Below, piece by piece: positions 41,450 through 49,670 of a stretch of DNA of 64,000 bases. The position numbers and the translations under genes are program-made. The DNA is from Geojedonia litorea (GTDB lineage Bacteria > Bacteroidota > Bacteroidia > Flavobacteriales > Flavobacteriaceae). The stretch is from positions 1,116,001-1,180,000 of the forward strand of contig NZ_JBHSGP010000014.1 in NCBI RefSeq assembly GCF_042654525.1, read 5' to 3'. The notes under the pieces are model-generated. The model saw only the letters and a list, made by a program, of their open reading frames with translations, did not search any database and was not told the DNA's origin. Positions within the stretch are counted from its first letter, which is position 1, and the number at the start of each line of letters is the position of its first letter.

Positions 41450-44400
41450 ATGAGCAAACATCTACTATATTTATCTTTCATCGTCTTGTTATCTATGGCA
41501 TGTGCCAAAGATAACCATGAGAATATTTTATTAAGTGATGATGCGTTTGGTGCTCAAGTTATACCTTCTAAAAGTATTGACTCCAATTTGGTTATTGGCG
41601 ATGGCGCTAAGATTCAGCTAGGTGTTAAGAATACTTTAAACATAAAAGGGAAAGACTCTTCTTCTCAAAAAAAGCACCGTCCATATAACGTTGATAAATT
41701 GGAACAACCTAAATTAGATACTTCAACTAATGAGCAAATATTAATGGCTTCTATATTAACCAATAGTGGTTTAAGAGCTATTAAGGAATCCAAGAATACA
41801 TATACAGTACATACAATAGTCAATTCTCCATTTAGTATAGTTGACAGCTTAAAAATTAAGGGTGTTCTAGAACAAATGACCTCCACAGCTAATTCTAGAG
41901 TCAATTTAGTGCAAAATTATATTAAATCTAAAGAAACAGATACGATCACTTTCTTGCAAACAAAGCCTATAAAAAGGAATGAGCAATCTATTGAAGCGCC
42001 GATTAAGTATTATCAAGAAAGAAGTATTCCTCAAAAAACAGTGTTTAATTCTAATGTAGAACAATTAAAGTTAATTCAAGCTCAAGATAAAGTTGAAAAT
42101 AATAGGTTGAGTTCTCTGAAAAATTATAAGACTTATAATACGGCTATAGACCAATTAGGTGTAAGTAAAGATAGTGTTGATAACAACAAAAAGACTTTTG
42201 TAATAGCGACACCCCGAATACAAGCAGGAATTGACACCGTTAATGTTGGTAAAGAGAAGCAGGTAGCTCAAGTGGCCTCGTTTGAGCCCAGAATTGTACC
42301 ACTTTTTAGTGATCCTAGTGCGCATAGTAAGCGTTATACAAAACGTTTAAACCCTAGCATCAAAACAAGTTCTATTAAGAACAGTAAAAATATGAGTGGA
42401 CAATTAAAAAACAGCACAATACCACAGCAAAATATAGTTAATTTACCATTAACTAAAACGCAGAAGGTTGCAGTAACTGATGCTAAAAAAACAATCAAAG
42501 ATCGAAGCGAAAATGTAGCTAAACCTTCAAATCAATTAAAGTTAAATGGTGTTAAAAATAATACGCAGCAAATACAGGAGGTAGATGAAGAAATTATAAA
42601 CTATTCTATGAAAACTATAGCTTTAAAGGCTAGAGTGCTCAAGCAGGAATCTAGTTATAAAACTAATAATAGTTATACCCTTTTAGTTGAAGTCAAAAAT
42701 GAAGGCGATTCAATAAATCCAATTAGCTTGGACGTAAACATGCCGGAAGATTGGGATGTTATTTCAATAAGCAAGTTAGATAAGTTGGCAAAAGCAGAAC
42801 GAAAAATAGTTATGGTTAGTTTTTTTATACCTAACCGTAGTAGTTCTGGAGTATCAATGTCATCGATATTAATAAAAAGTAATGCTAAGGTTTTAAAAAC
42901 TTTAGATTTTAAATTAAATATTGCTAACAATTATGATTTAGAGGTCTTTAATATTGTTGTACCGCAACAAGTTCAAGCTGGAGAAGTAATTGAAACAAGT
43001 TTTGGGATTAGGAATAAAGGAAATGTAGCTCAAGAAGTATTTCTAAATTCTAGAAATACAATTGAAGGGGATTCTAAAATAATTATACCTAAAGACTCAA
43101 TGGTGGTTGTCAATATATCACAAAAAACGAATCCTAACTTAGGAGCTTATCGAAAAATAAGTACAAATTTAGATGTTCAAAATATAGCTTCAGGAAGAAC
43201 TTATTACAATTCAAAGAGTGTAGAAGTAATTCCTACTAAAATTAAACAGAAAGATCCTTATTTTAGATATCCGTTGAGCGCAAGTGTTTTATATAGCAGT
43301 CATAATAGACCAAATAACCACTATTCAACTATGTCTGCTGAATTAAGAGGAAACGGATATTTGGACACCGAGAGATTACATCACCTAAACTTTACGCTTA
43401 GGGTGCCTAAGAAAGAAAATATTCGTCGTTTTAGTGTGGTGGATCAATATAGTTTGATTTATAGCCGTAAAAATAAAACTACAGTTTATCTAGGAGACCA
43501 TTCATATATTATCAATAGGTTAGGATTTGGTTCTCGTTATGGAATGGGTTTTAAATTAGATCACAATATTAATAATTGGACCCTGTCTGCATTTTATAGT
43601 CGTCCCAGATTATTTAATTTTAATAAAAATCCTTGGTACGGTGTAAGAGCTCAATATCGATATTCAGATTCTTTACAGGTAGGAATAACATTTGAGCGTT
43701 CTCATGGTAATACATACAATTACACCAATTTTTTCAATAGAGATGGTAGAGGACAAATGCTAACCGTAGACTATGATTACCTTAATAAAAACACACGAGT
43801 AGAAGCAGAACTGTCTGCCAGTTACAGTAATAGTGTACTAGATTTTGCCACAGATATTAATTTTATTCAAAGTTTTAAAAATATATCTTTCTCTAGTGCA
43901 TTGATATGGGCAGGAAAAAATTATTTAGGAATAATATCCAATAGCTTGCAATTAACTAATAATCTCAACTATTACAAGGATGGATTAAACATAGGTTTAG
44001 GACATGCTACTTCAAGAGTACATAGAAGGCTTGATCCCTTACTATATGATGCTGAACCCTATTATGAAGCCTATTTTGCAACGCTTGGGTATAGATTTAG
44101 TAATAAGCATTATGTGAATTTTAGATTTGATAAGCGTATAAGAGAAGATCAGCTCGAACCTAGTAATTATCATTATAATGAGTATGGTGTGAATTATAGA
44201 TTTAACTACAACGATAAAAAGTTTACAGGTAGCTTTGGAGGTCGTTTTGCAAAAACACAGAACCTATTAATTGAAAATTCTAATTATAGAAACACCTATT
44301 CTCACCATTTAAATGTCTCTTATAGTTTAATCAATAATTTAAATATTAGAGGAGGGTTAAATCATATTTATACTAATCGATACGGATTGTCAGAATTGAG

Positions 44401-45265
44401 CCAAAACTTTTTTAGATATAATATTGGTCTAAACTATAATGCTATGCGTCGATTAAGTATTAACTTAAATTACAATAGTGGATTTAGTCCTGAAGACAGT
44501 TATATACAACGAGAGTACATTAATTTTAATTTAAGGTCTCAAATCAATAAGAATCATCGATTAGAAATTAGAGCTAATTATTTTGAAAACCCTTTAATTT
44601 TTGACAAAAAAGAATTGTTTGCATATGCTAAATACACTTATACTTTTGGAGTTGGAGTGAAACGATTGTTCGATCAAGGAGGAATATCAGGCCAAGTATT
44701 TACTCGTACAAAAGGTGTAGATGTTAAAGGAGTTAAGTTTTATACTGCAGGTAAAACTATAGTCACAGATGAATATGGAAGATTTGAAATGAACAATTTA
44801 GAGCTTGGAATTAACTATATATACCTAGATGAAAGCACCTTGCCTCTTGATGTAATGTGTACTCAAAAAAACCCTATCGAAGTTAAAGTAGAGAAAAATC
44901 AAAAAACCGAAATAGACATACAGCTTGTGAAGTCTGGTAATTTGTTTGGTACTTTAGTTCTTCAGAATAAAGATAAAGCCATTGAGACTAATTTAGGAGC
45001 CTACTTGAAGTTGAGTAATGAACAGTTTACTTACTACGTTGAATCTAATAATGAAGGCGTGTTTAAATATAAAAATATAGTACCAGGTAACTATACTTTA
45101 ACAATATTAAGATTTAAAAATAATTCTGAACTTCTTAATGCTGTTAAACAAACTAAAATAGAGATTAAAGAAGCTGTTAAAACCAGTATGAGAATTACAG
45201 TAAAAGGAAAAGAACGAATAATTAAGTTCAAAAATAATAATTTAAAAGTCGGCTATAATGAGTAA
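41450..45265 (+). CDS. Usher-like outer membrane lipoprotein with Ig-like, barrel and C-terminal plug-type domains
   Basis: A 1271-residue protein. Order: lipobox LLSMAC (Cys18); a long low-complexity linker rich in Asn, Lys, Ser and Gln (~25-380); two NEW3/CARDB-like Ig domains (~385-600; SYTLLVEVKNEGDSI and IETSFGIRNKGNVAQEV); a beta-barrel region (~604-1076) with dense aromatic amphipathic strands and a YLGDHSYIINRLGFGSRYG turn recalling usher barrels; and two carboxypeptidase-regulatory/SpaA-like domains (1078-1160, GQVFTRTKGVDVKGVKFY and VTDEYGRFEMNNLELG; 1161-1271, SGNLFGTLVLQNK). An outer membrane barrel that is also lipidated is unusual. It is flanked by a chaperone-like gene and by subunit genes, one overlapping by eight bases. 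Usher function is inferred. Confidence 0.65.
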   Translation: MSKHLLYLSFIVLLSMACAKDNHENILLSDDAFGAQVIPSKSIDSNLVIGDGAKIQLGVKNTLNIKGKDSSSQKKHRPYNVDKLEQPKLDTSTNEQILMASILTNSGLRAIKESKNTYTVHTIVNSPFSIVDSLKIKGVLEQMTSTANSRVNLVQNYIKSKETDTITFLQTKPIKRNEQSIEAPIKYYQERSIPQKTVFNSNVEQLKLIQAQDKVENNRLSSLKNYKTYNTAIDQLGVSKDSVDNNKKTFVIATPRIQAGIDTVNVGKEKQVAQVASFEPRIVPLFSDPSAHSKRYTKRLNPSIKTSSIKNSKNMSGQLKNSTIPQQNIVNLPLTKTQKVAVTDAKKTIKDRSENVAKPSNQLKLNGVKNNTQQIQEVDEEIINYSMKTIALKARVLKQESSYKTNNSYTLLVEVKNEGDSINPISLDVNMPEDWDVISISKLDKLAKAERKIVMVSFFIPNRSSSGVSMSSILIKSNAKVLKTLDFKLNIANNYDLEVFNIVVPQQVQAGEVIETSFGIRNKGNVAQEVFLNSRNTIEGDSKIIIPKDSMVVVNISQKTNPNLGAYRKISTNLDVQNIASGRTYYNSKSVEVIPTKIKQKDPYFRYPLSASVLYSSHNRPNNHYSTMSAELRGNGYLDTERLHHLNFTLRVPKKENIRRFSVVDQYSLIYSRKNKTTVYLGDHSYIINRLGFGSRYGMGFKLDHNINNWTLSAFYSRPRLFNFNKNPWYGVRAQYRYSDSLQVGITFERSHGNTYNYTNFFNRDGRGQMLTVDYDYLNKNTRVEAELSASYSNSVLDFATDINFIQSFKNISFSSALIWAGKNYLGIISNSLQLTNNLNYYKDGLNIGLGHATSRVHRRLDPLLYDAEPYYEAYFATLGYRFSNKHYVNFRFDKRIREDQLEPSNYHYNEYGVNYRFNYNDKKFTGSFGGRFAKTQNLLIENSNYRNTYSHHLNVSYSLINNLNIRGGLNHIYTNRYGLSELSQNFFRYNIGLNYNAMRRLSINLNYNSGFSPEDSYIQREYINFNLRSQINKNHRLEIRANYFENPLIFDKKELFAYAKYTYTFGVGVKRLFDQGGISGQVFTRTKGVDVKGVKFYTAGKTIVTDEYGRFEMNNLELGINYIYLDESTLPLDVMCTQKNPIEVKVEKNQKTEIDIQLVKSGNLFGTLVLQNKDKAIETNLGAYLKLSNEQFTYYVESNNEGVFKYKNIVPGNYTLTILRFKNNSELLNAVKQTKIEIKEAVKTSMRITVKGKERIIKFKNNNLKVGYNE

Positions 45266-45851
45266 ATGTATGCACCCTATTTTTTTAGTATTATTTATTG
45301 TAGCTACAGCACTCACGAGTGCTCAAGAAACAGTAAATGGTTCAGATGTAAATAGTTTTATAATTGGTGGAGGGCAAGAAACCTCTGATGTGACCTTATA
45401 TGTAAATGCAGTATCACTTGTTGATGTCTCCCCAGAGGGTCAAGCTGTAATAGCTGATGGAGGTGATACTTTATTAGAAGCGGGGCTTCCAATTTTAGCA
45501 AGTGGCACCTCAAACTTTATACCTGATATTTGGCTAAACTATACTTATAGGCCAATTAACCCCTCAGATCAATCCGAAATTTATGTTAGATTAAGTGAAC
45601 CCTTGCCAACCGGAATTACTTTAAGTATAAAAGTAGTTGAGGTGGGTGTTGGTGGTAATTTTATTGATAGAGGCGTTAATAATAACTTTGAAATCACTTC
45701 CGTAAACAAACGAATTGTTAAAAGTTTTGGTGCTGGATATACTGATGATGGAGTTACTAATGGTTATAGAATAGAATACAACTATACTAATAATGGTTCG
45801 GAAGAATTGCCCCCTGGACTAAATATTATTTATGAAATACTGAAAATTTGA
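45258..45851 (+). CDS. Secreted beta-sandwich protein, putative subunit B
   Basis: A 197-residue protein with a signal peptide ending LTSAQ. Its blocks align with the first subunit upstream (VNAVSLVDVSP, DIWLNYTYRPI, IYVRLSEPLPTGITLSIKV, and a closing INIIYEI-like strand LNIIYEILKI). The start overlaps the stop of the usher-like gene by eight bases, so it is translationally coupled and probably made in smaller amount than the separately transcribed subunit: a minor or adaptor subunit would fit. The family is otherwise unknown to me. Confidence 0.62.
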   Translation: MSKCMHPIFLVLFIVATALTSAQETVNGSDVNSFIIGGGQETSDVTLYVNAVSLVDVSPEGQAVIADGGDTLLEAGLPILASGTSNFIPDIWLNYTYRPINPSDQSEIYVRLSEPLPTGITLSIKVVEVGVGGNFIDRGVNNNFEITSVNKRIVKSFGAGYTDDGVTNGYRIEYNYTNNGSEELPPGLNIIYEILKI

Positions 45852-45855
45852 CATT

Positions 45856-46461
45856 ATGAAAAATATATATTTTATCATTTTAGTAATAACATGTGCAACA
45901 TTTGCTCATTCACAGGTACAAGATGGCACCTTGACTTTAAATGGAGCTCCTAATTTCTCACAGATTGTTGCAGTAATGGAAGCAGGATTAGATGATGCCG
46001 AAATCATTCCAAGTGATACTGAACCACTGTTAAGTTTTATATTAAATTCTACAATAGACCCAATAACCGGATTGTCTACTTCTGCTGAAGAAAATTGTGA
46101 AACGGTATATTTATACAAAGTGTTTTTACATACAGTTAATGCACCAACAGGAGCTGTGATTAAGGCTAAAACTTATGATAATAGTGGAGACCGATTTCCT
46201 CTTGTTAGTAATTACGATACATTACCTCCGGCTAGTCAGTATTTTGGACAAAGAGATTTGACTGCAGAAACTGCAGGTGCTGATATTGATGGATTTATTA
46301 CGATTCCAAATGATGCTACTCAAGCAATTAAAGTTTTTCAATTTAAAGGATGTAGAGAAAATATCCCCATTGAGTTCAGGGCTACACCTAACGTGTTCAC
46401 ACCTTCGGGATCTAATTTGTTTCAAGTAGTATATACCATAACAGCAGAGCCTTTTAGTTAG
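45856..46461 (+). CDS. Secreted beta-rich protein, putative subunit C or tip protein
   Basis: A 201-residue protein with a signal peptide ending TFAHSQ. It is beta-rich with two cysteines (Cys91-type in ENCETVYLYKVFL and FKGCRENIPIEF) that could form a disulfide, and ends with a strand FQVVYTITAEPFS resembling the final strands of the other two subunits. It lies four bases after subunit B and closes the operon. A tip or terminal subunit is a guess from its position and lower similarity. Confidence 0.6.
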   Translation: MKNIYFIILVITCATFAHSQVQDGTLTLNGAPNFSQIVAVMEAGLDDAEIIPSDTEPLLSFILNSTIDPITGLSTSAEENCETVYLYKVFLHTVNAPTGAVIKAKTYDNSGDRFPLVSNYDTLPPASQYFGQRDLTAETAGADIDGFITIPNDATQAIKVFQFKGCRENIPIEFRATPNVFTPSGSNLFQVVYTITAEPFS

Positions 46462-46653
46462 TAAGGGCAAGCTCGTTTAATTCAGCTTATCTTAACAATT
46501 TGTACATCCATCTATATAAAGGCTTATCTTAACTAAAAAGCCAATTGATATCAAAGTTATGGAGGTATATTTGATATATAATTAACAGCACGTAAATACT
46601 TTTTTTGTCCCTATAAAAAATAATACCTACTTGACCTAATGTTATGAAGGTTT

Positions 46654-46690
46654 AAGCCCGTCTTTTTAAAAAAAGGATGGGCTTTCTCTT
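46654..46690 (+). terminator. Terminator downstream of the usher-like operon
   Basis: A long stem of AAGCCCGTCTTTTT with AAAAAAGGATGGGCTT (some G-U pairs), 46654-46684, followed by a T-rich run. It is ~190 bp after the last subunit stop. Confidence 0.65.
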
Positions 46691-47100
46691 TATATGTTGT
46701 TTGACATATTATTTCTTTTACTTTAAAATGATGGTATTTTATATTGGATTGGTTTTACAAGCGTTGTAACTGGGATGTGTTGAAATCTGTCATAATAAGC
46801 AGCTAAATGGCATTAGCTTAGATAATCATATCTATTGGGTAAAACTGGCCCTTAACGAGCTTAAACTAATCAAGAAGATGTTTAATAGTGTGTTAGTGAA
46901 TCCATAATAGCTAGAGCAATTATCCTTCTTTAAAATTCTAGACAATTAAGCTTAACTATAATTTATAATGAACCGAAGGATATTACAAACTTAAAAAAAA
47001 CCAAGATATTGTTTTATGAATTTGACGTATAAATACATATGAAGATGTGAGTTAATGACTGCTAAGTTGTTTAATTATAAAACTAACCATAATAGCATAA

Positions 47101-47132
47101 AAAAATGGACTTTAAAATAAAAGTCCATTTTT
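47101..47132. terminator. Bidirectional terminator
   Basis: A 13-bp perfect stem AAAAATGGACTTT (47101-47113) with 47120-47132 and a 6-base loop. It follows the CAP-domain gene on the minus strand and gives T runs on both strands. Confidence 0.75.
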
Positions 47133-47178
47133 CTGGAGATATTTAAATATAAGGGATTGTAACTAATAAATTTTGTTA

Positions 47179-47676
47179 TTAATTAGCTTTTATAAATATG
47201 TTTGTAAAATACCATTTGCCTTCACTGTCTTTATTTGCAGAAACATTAAAATGTGAGTGATCATCTTCAATATTCGATTTATGAGAAGGGCTATTAAGCC
47301 AAGCTCTAACAACACTTTGCGCGTTGGTATACCCAGCAGCAACGTTTTCAGATACTTGTATAGCCTCCGCATACGTTTCAAGAAATTCTTTTCTTTGGAA
47401 AAAATAGTCATGAGATGCACTTTGTTGTTTAATCATATAATTTGTATGATTATTTGTCTGTGTTCTGATAAGTTCATCTACTTGAAGAGCTTCAAGATTT
47501 TTTGTAATTCTATGTGAATTAATTAATTCAAGTATTTCTATTTCTATAGATTTAATATCATCAAGAAGTAGAACACTATTAACTTCCTTGTCTATCGATG
47601 GGGTGGAATCTTTTGAACAGGATTGTGATAAGAATCCAATTAAAAAAATGGCAGTAATAAAGGCTTTAGTTTTCAT
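47179..47676 (-). CDS. CAP/SCP-domain lipoprotein
   Basis: A 165-residue lipoprotein (lipobox FLSQSC, Cys20) of the CAP superfamily (SCP/PR-1/YkwD). Visible CAP signatures: LELINSHRITKNLEALQVDE, NNHTNYMIKQ with the first His, SENVAAG, and WLNSPSHKSNI with the second His. Bacterial CAP proteins are exported and of mostly unknown function, often linked with cell wall or adhesion. It is monocistronic on the minus strand beside the fibre-like operon; a link to it is not shown. Confidence 0.88.
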   Translation of the reverse strand: MKTKAFITAIFLIGFLSQSCSKDSTPSIDKEVNSVLLLDDIKSIEIEILELINSHRITKNLEALQVDELIRTQTNNHTNYMIKQQSASHDYFFQRKEFLETYAEAIQVSENVAAGYTNAQSVVRAWLNSPSHKSNIEDDHSHFNVSANKDSEGKWYFTNIFIKAN

Positions 47677-47885
47677 AACATAGTAGGTATTTATTTTACT
47701 AAAATATGCTTAAACTTCACTGAAATTATCAATATTCGATGAGGAGACCTTTACTGTAGGTGGTTGGAAATATTTAATGTATTTATTGATAATAGGTGGA
47801 AATTGAAAACGAGTACCCTTTAAATCTTAAGCGAAATAGTTTCCAATTAGGTAGGCTACAATTTATCTCAATATAAGGTTGGTTC

Positions 47886-47949
47886 GTCTACACTTATGCG
47901 GCATTGGTCTAAATAATATTTAATGAGGCTAGTATGTCAACTATATTTA
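47886..47949 (+). promoter_or_regulatory. LytTR-type operator and promoter before a gene-free stretch
   Basis: Half-sites GTCTACACTT (47886-47895) and GTCTAAATAA (47907-47916) have a 21-bp period. A TATATTTA box (one mismatch) starts at 47942, 33 bp after the second core C. No coding frame of useful size follows on this strand. Confidence 0.6.
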
Positions 47950-47955
47950 CATCAT

Positions 47956-48058
47956 AAATAAAGCATTAAGGTTCAAATTAAAGAATAAGCGGTTAAGATT
48001 TAGTGGACCATGCAATTTATAAAACTCATCTTATTCCCTCATTAAGGTGAGTTTTTTC
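47956..48058 (+). ncRNA. Candidate LytTR-controlled small RNA
   Basis: Transcription from the promoter box at 47942 would begin near 47956 and stop at the hairpin ending near 48058, giving an RNA of about 100 bases. The only ATG inside gives four codons, so it is non-coding. I recognise no known RNA family. The case rests on a regulon-type promoter followed at short distance by a strong terminator. Exact ends are estimates. Confidence 0.4.
48021..48058 (+). terminator. Terminator of the candidate small RNA
   Basis: A 13-bp stem AAAACTCATCTTA (48021-48033) with TAAGGTGAGTTTT (48043-48055, one G-U pair), loop of 9, then further T. Confidence 0.7.
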
Positions 48059-48426
48059 TGTTTATAATTCTTCCCTACTATTTGATAAGCTATGTTTCAA
48101 GGAATGATTTCAGGTTTGTAATGAAATGAAAACATGATGGTTGAAAAACTTTAAAAACCGTTCGTCTATAGATATGTGTTTCTGGTCTTTACAAAGTAGA
48201 ACAATATCTAATTTAAATTATAGAAAGAACTTTATGCTTTAATATTGTGGTATAGTAATAGCGAAAATTATTTATTATATCTTAAAAATGAGTGTATCTG
48301 TAAATGTCGAAGCTTGAAGAAGTTAAAAATTAACAACACTCCGCAAATCATTACAGAATAGATATAATTAAATTGAAATGATAAAATTTTTTTTGAGTTA
48401 GTTAGTTAGTGATTTTATCAGTGTTA
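48059..48426. other. Gene-free stretch, 368 bp
   Basis: AT-rich, with no frame longer than a few codons that has a start. It contains one further LytTR-like repeat pair (48164-48194), listed separately. I see nothing else in it. Confidence 0.6.
48164..48194 (+). promoter_or_regulatory. Possible further LytTR-type repeat pair
   Basis: GTCTATAGAT (48164-48173) and GTCTTTACAA (48185-48194) repeat with the same 21-bp period, but no good TAnnTTTG box lies 32-33 bp after it and no gene follows on this strand. Confidence 0.35.
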
Positions 48427-48459
48427 AAAGAGTTCGAAGTTCCAATCTTTGAGCTCTTT
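48427..48459 (-). terminator. Terminator of the DUF4407 gene
   Basis: An imperfect stem AAAGAGTTCGAAG (48427-48439) with CTTTGAGCTCTTT (48447-48459) immediately after the DUF4407 stop; T/A runs on both sides allow it to act in both directions. Confidence 0.6.
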
Positions 48460-48462
48460 TTT

Positions 48463-49563
48463 TTATAGCGCATTTTTTTGATGCTTAAAAAAGGCATCGG
48501 CCTGTAGCTGCATGAGCTCACGAGCTTTTTTGCGCTTATAGGTGTATAACTCATCTTCTTCAGCAATGTCATTGTAGATTTTGTTATTGAGTGCCATATC
48601 GGTTTTCAATAAAATATTGCGTTCATTGACCTTTTGCTCGACCCAAGTTTTAACAGCCGTTTCGGCATCTTCAAGTTTATGATCATATTCACCTTTAGGA
48701 GAGAGCAGTTTTGCGAAAATTGGGGACGTTTCAATGGCCAAAAACAACAAGAATATAAAAAAGGAGGGTAGCCAAGGTAATTCACCCAAGGCGTTTACAC
48801 GAGCCATTAGTCCGTCAAATCCATCAATAATGGGTTGGGTCGATGCAACTTTAGAATCGTAATCCGTTTTTAATTGGGCAATCTGCGCTTCATTAGCTTC
48901 TATCTTGACTTTGTTATCTATTTTTAATTGCTGTAATTCGGCAAGAGCAGCATCATGTTTTTCGCGTTTTTCTTGGTAAACTGGACCTTTTCCTAATAAC
49001 TTGGTGCCTGCTGTCCCTTCAGCTTCAGAAATGTAGGTGTCATATAGCGCATTAACTTCAGCTTCTTTGGTTGAGATTTCATTTTGTAAAAAAGTGATGT
49101 CATTTTCTAATGCAGTAACGGAAGGATTAAATTGTTCAGCAATTTGGTTTTGATTAGCCAGTGTTAGCTCATTTTTTTGTTCGAGTAATACTTGATTGAT
49201 TTCCTTTTCAAAGATTTTTAACTCTAATGGTTTTGAGATTACGATAGCAATTATGATGGCAAGAAGTATCCTTGGAGATGCTTGAATCAATTCATCCATG
49301 ACATTATTGCGTTTTTTTATGGTTGATACAATAAACCTATCTAGATTAAAAATGAGTAATCCCCAAATAAACCCAAAGGCTATAGCCGTAATGTAATTAT
49401 CAAATACAGTATAAAGTGCATAACTTGCAGCGATAAAGGCCATTACAGCAGTAAAAAACACCGTAGCACCAATACCGGCATATTTGTTTTGTTCTCCTAT
49501 AGAGCAATTATCTAAAAGATCGGTATCAGAACCGGAACAAATGATGAAGAATTGTTTTAACAT
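48463..49563 (-). CDS. DUF4407 membrane protein
   Basis: A 366-residue protein matching DUF4407: N-terminal FFIICSGSDTDLLDNC, then four membrane helices (TVFFTAVMAFIAASYALYTV; AIAFGFIWGLLIFNLDRFIV; ILLAIIIAIVISKPLELKIF; and a later LPWLPSFFIFLLFLAIETSP), with a long coiled coil between helices 3 and 4 (~130-245). The NLDRFIVS motif is typical. Function is unknown. It is separated from the M56 gene by a terminator, so it is likely its own unit. Confidence 0.88.
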   Translation of the reverse strand: MLKQFFIICSGSDTDLLDNCSIGEQNKYAGIGATVFFTAVMAFIAASYALYTVFDNYITAIAFGFIWGLLIFNLDRFIVSTIKKRNNVMDELIQASPRILLAIIIAIVISKPLELKIFEKEINQVLLEQKNELTLANQNQIAEQFNPSVTALENDITFLQNEISTKEAEVNALYDTYISEAEGTAGTKLLGKGPVYQEKREKHDAALAELQQLKIDNKVKIEANEAQIAQLKTDYDSKVASTQPIIDGFDGLMARVNALGELPWLPSFFIFLLFLAIETSPIFAKLLSPKGEYDHKLEDAETAVKTWVEQKVNERNILLKTDMALNNKIYNDIAEEDELYTYKRKKARELMQLQADAFFKHQKNAL

Positions 49564-49624
49564 AACGCATTCGATTTTTTGGTTGATAAAGTATTAGAAC
49601 GTAAAAGTTATTTAATTGTTACAT

Positions 49625-49649
49625 AAAAGCCCCGAAAATCGGGGCTTTA
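49625..49649 (-). terminator. Terminator of the BlaI/M56 operon
   Basis: Stem AAAGCCCCGA (49626-49635) with TCGGGGCTTT (49639-49648), 3-base loop, U-rich after the hairpin when read on the minus strand. Confidence 0.8.
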
Positions 49650-49670
49650 TTTGAATTATATAAAATGTTC

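Larger units (their letters stand above)
46462..47178. other. 717-bp gap without a gene
   Basis: It holds a 12-bp direct repeat GCTTATCTTAAC (46485-46496 and 46522-46533), two hairpin terminators listed separately, and otherwise AT-rich sequence. One short frame around 46780-46910 contains LDNHIYWVKLALNELKLIKK without a proper start; it could be a decayed gene but is too weak to call. Confidence 0.6.

Noticed and set aside
46780..46910. Short frame with LDNHIYWVKLALNELKLIKK as a decayed transposase or gene
   Set aside because: No start codon, too short, and no family recognised; left as a note in the gap entry.
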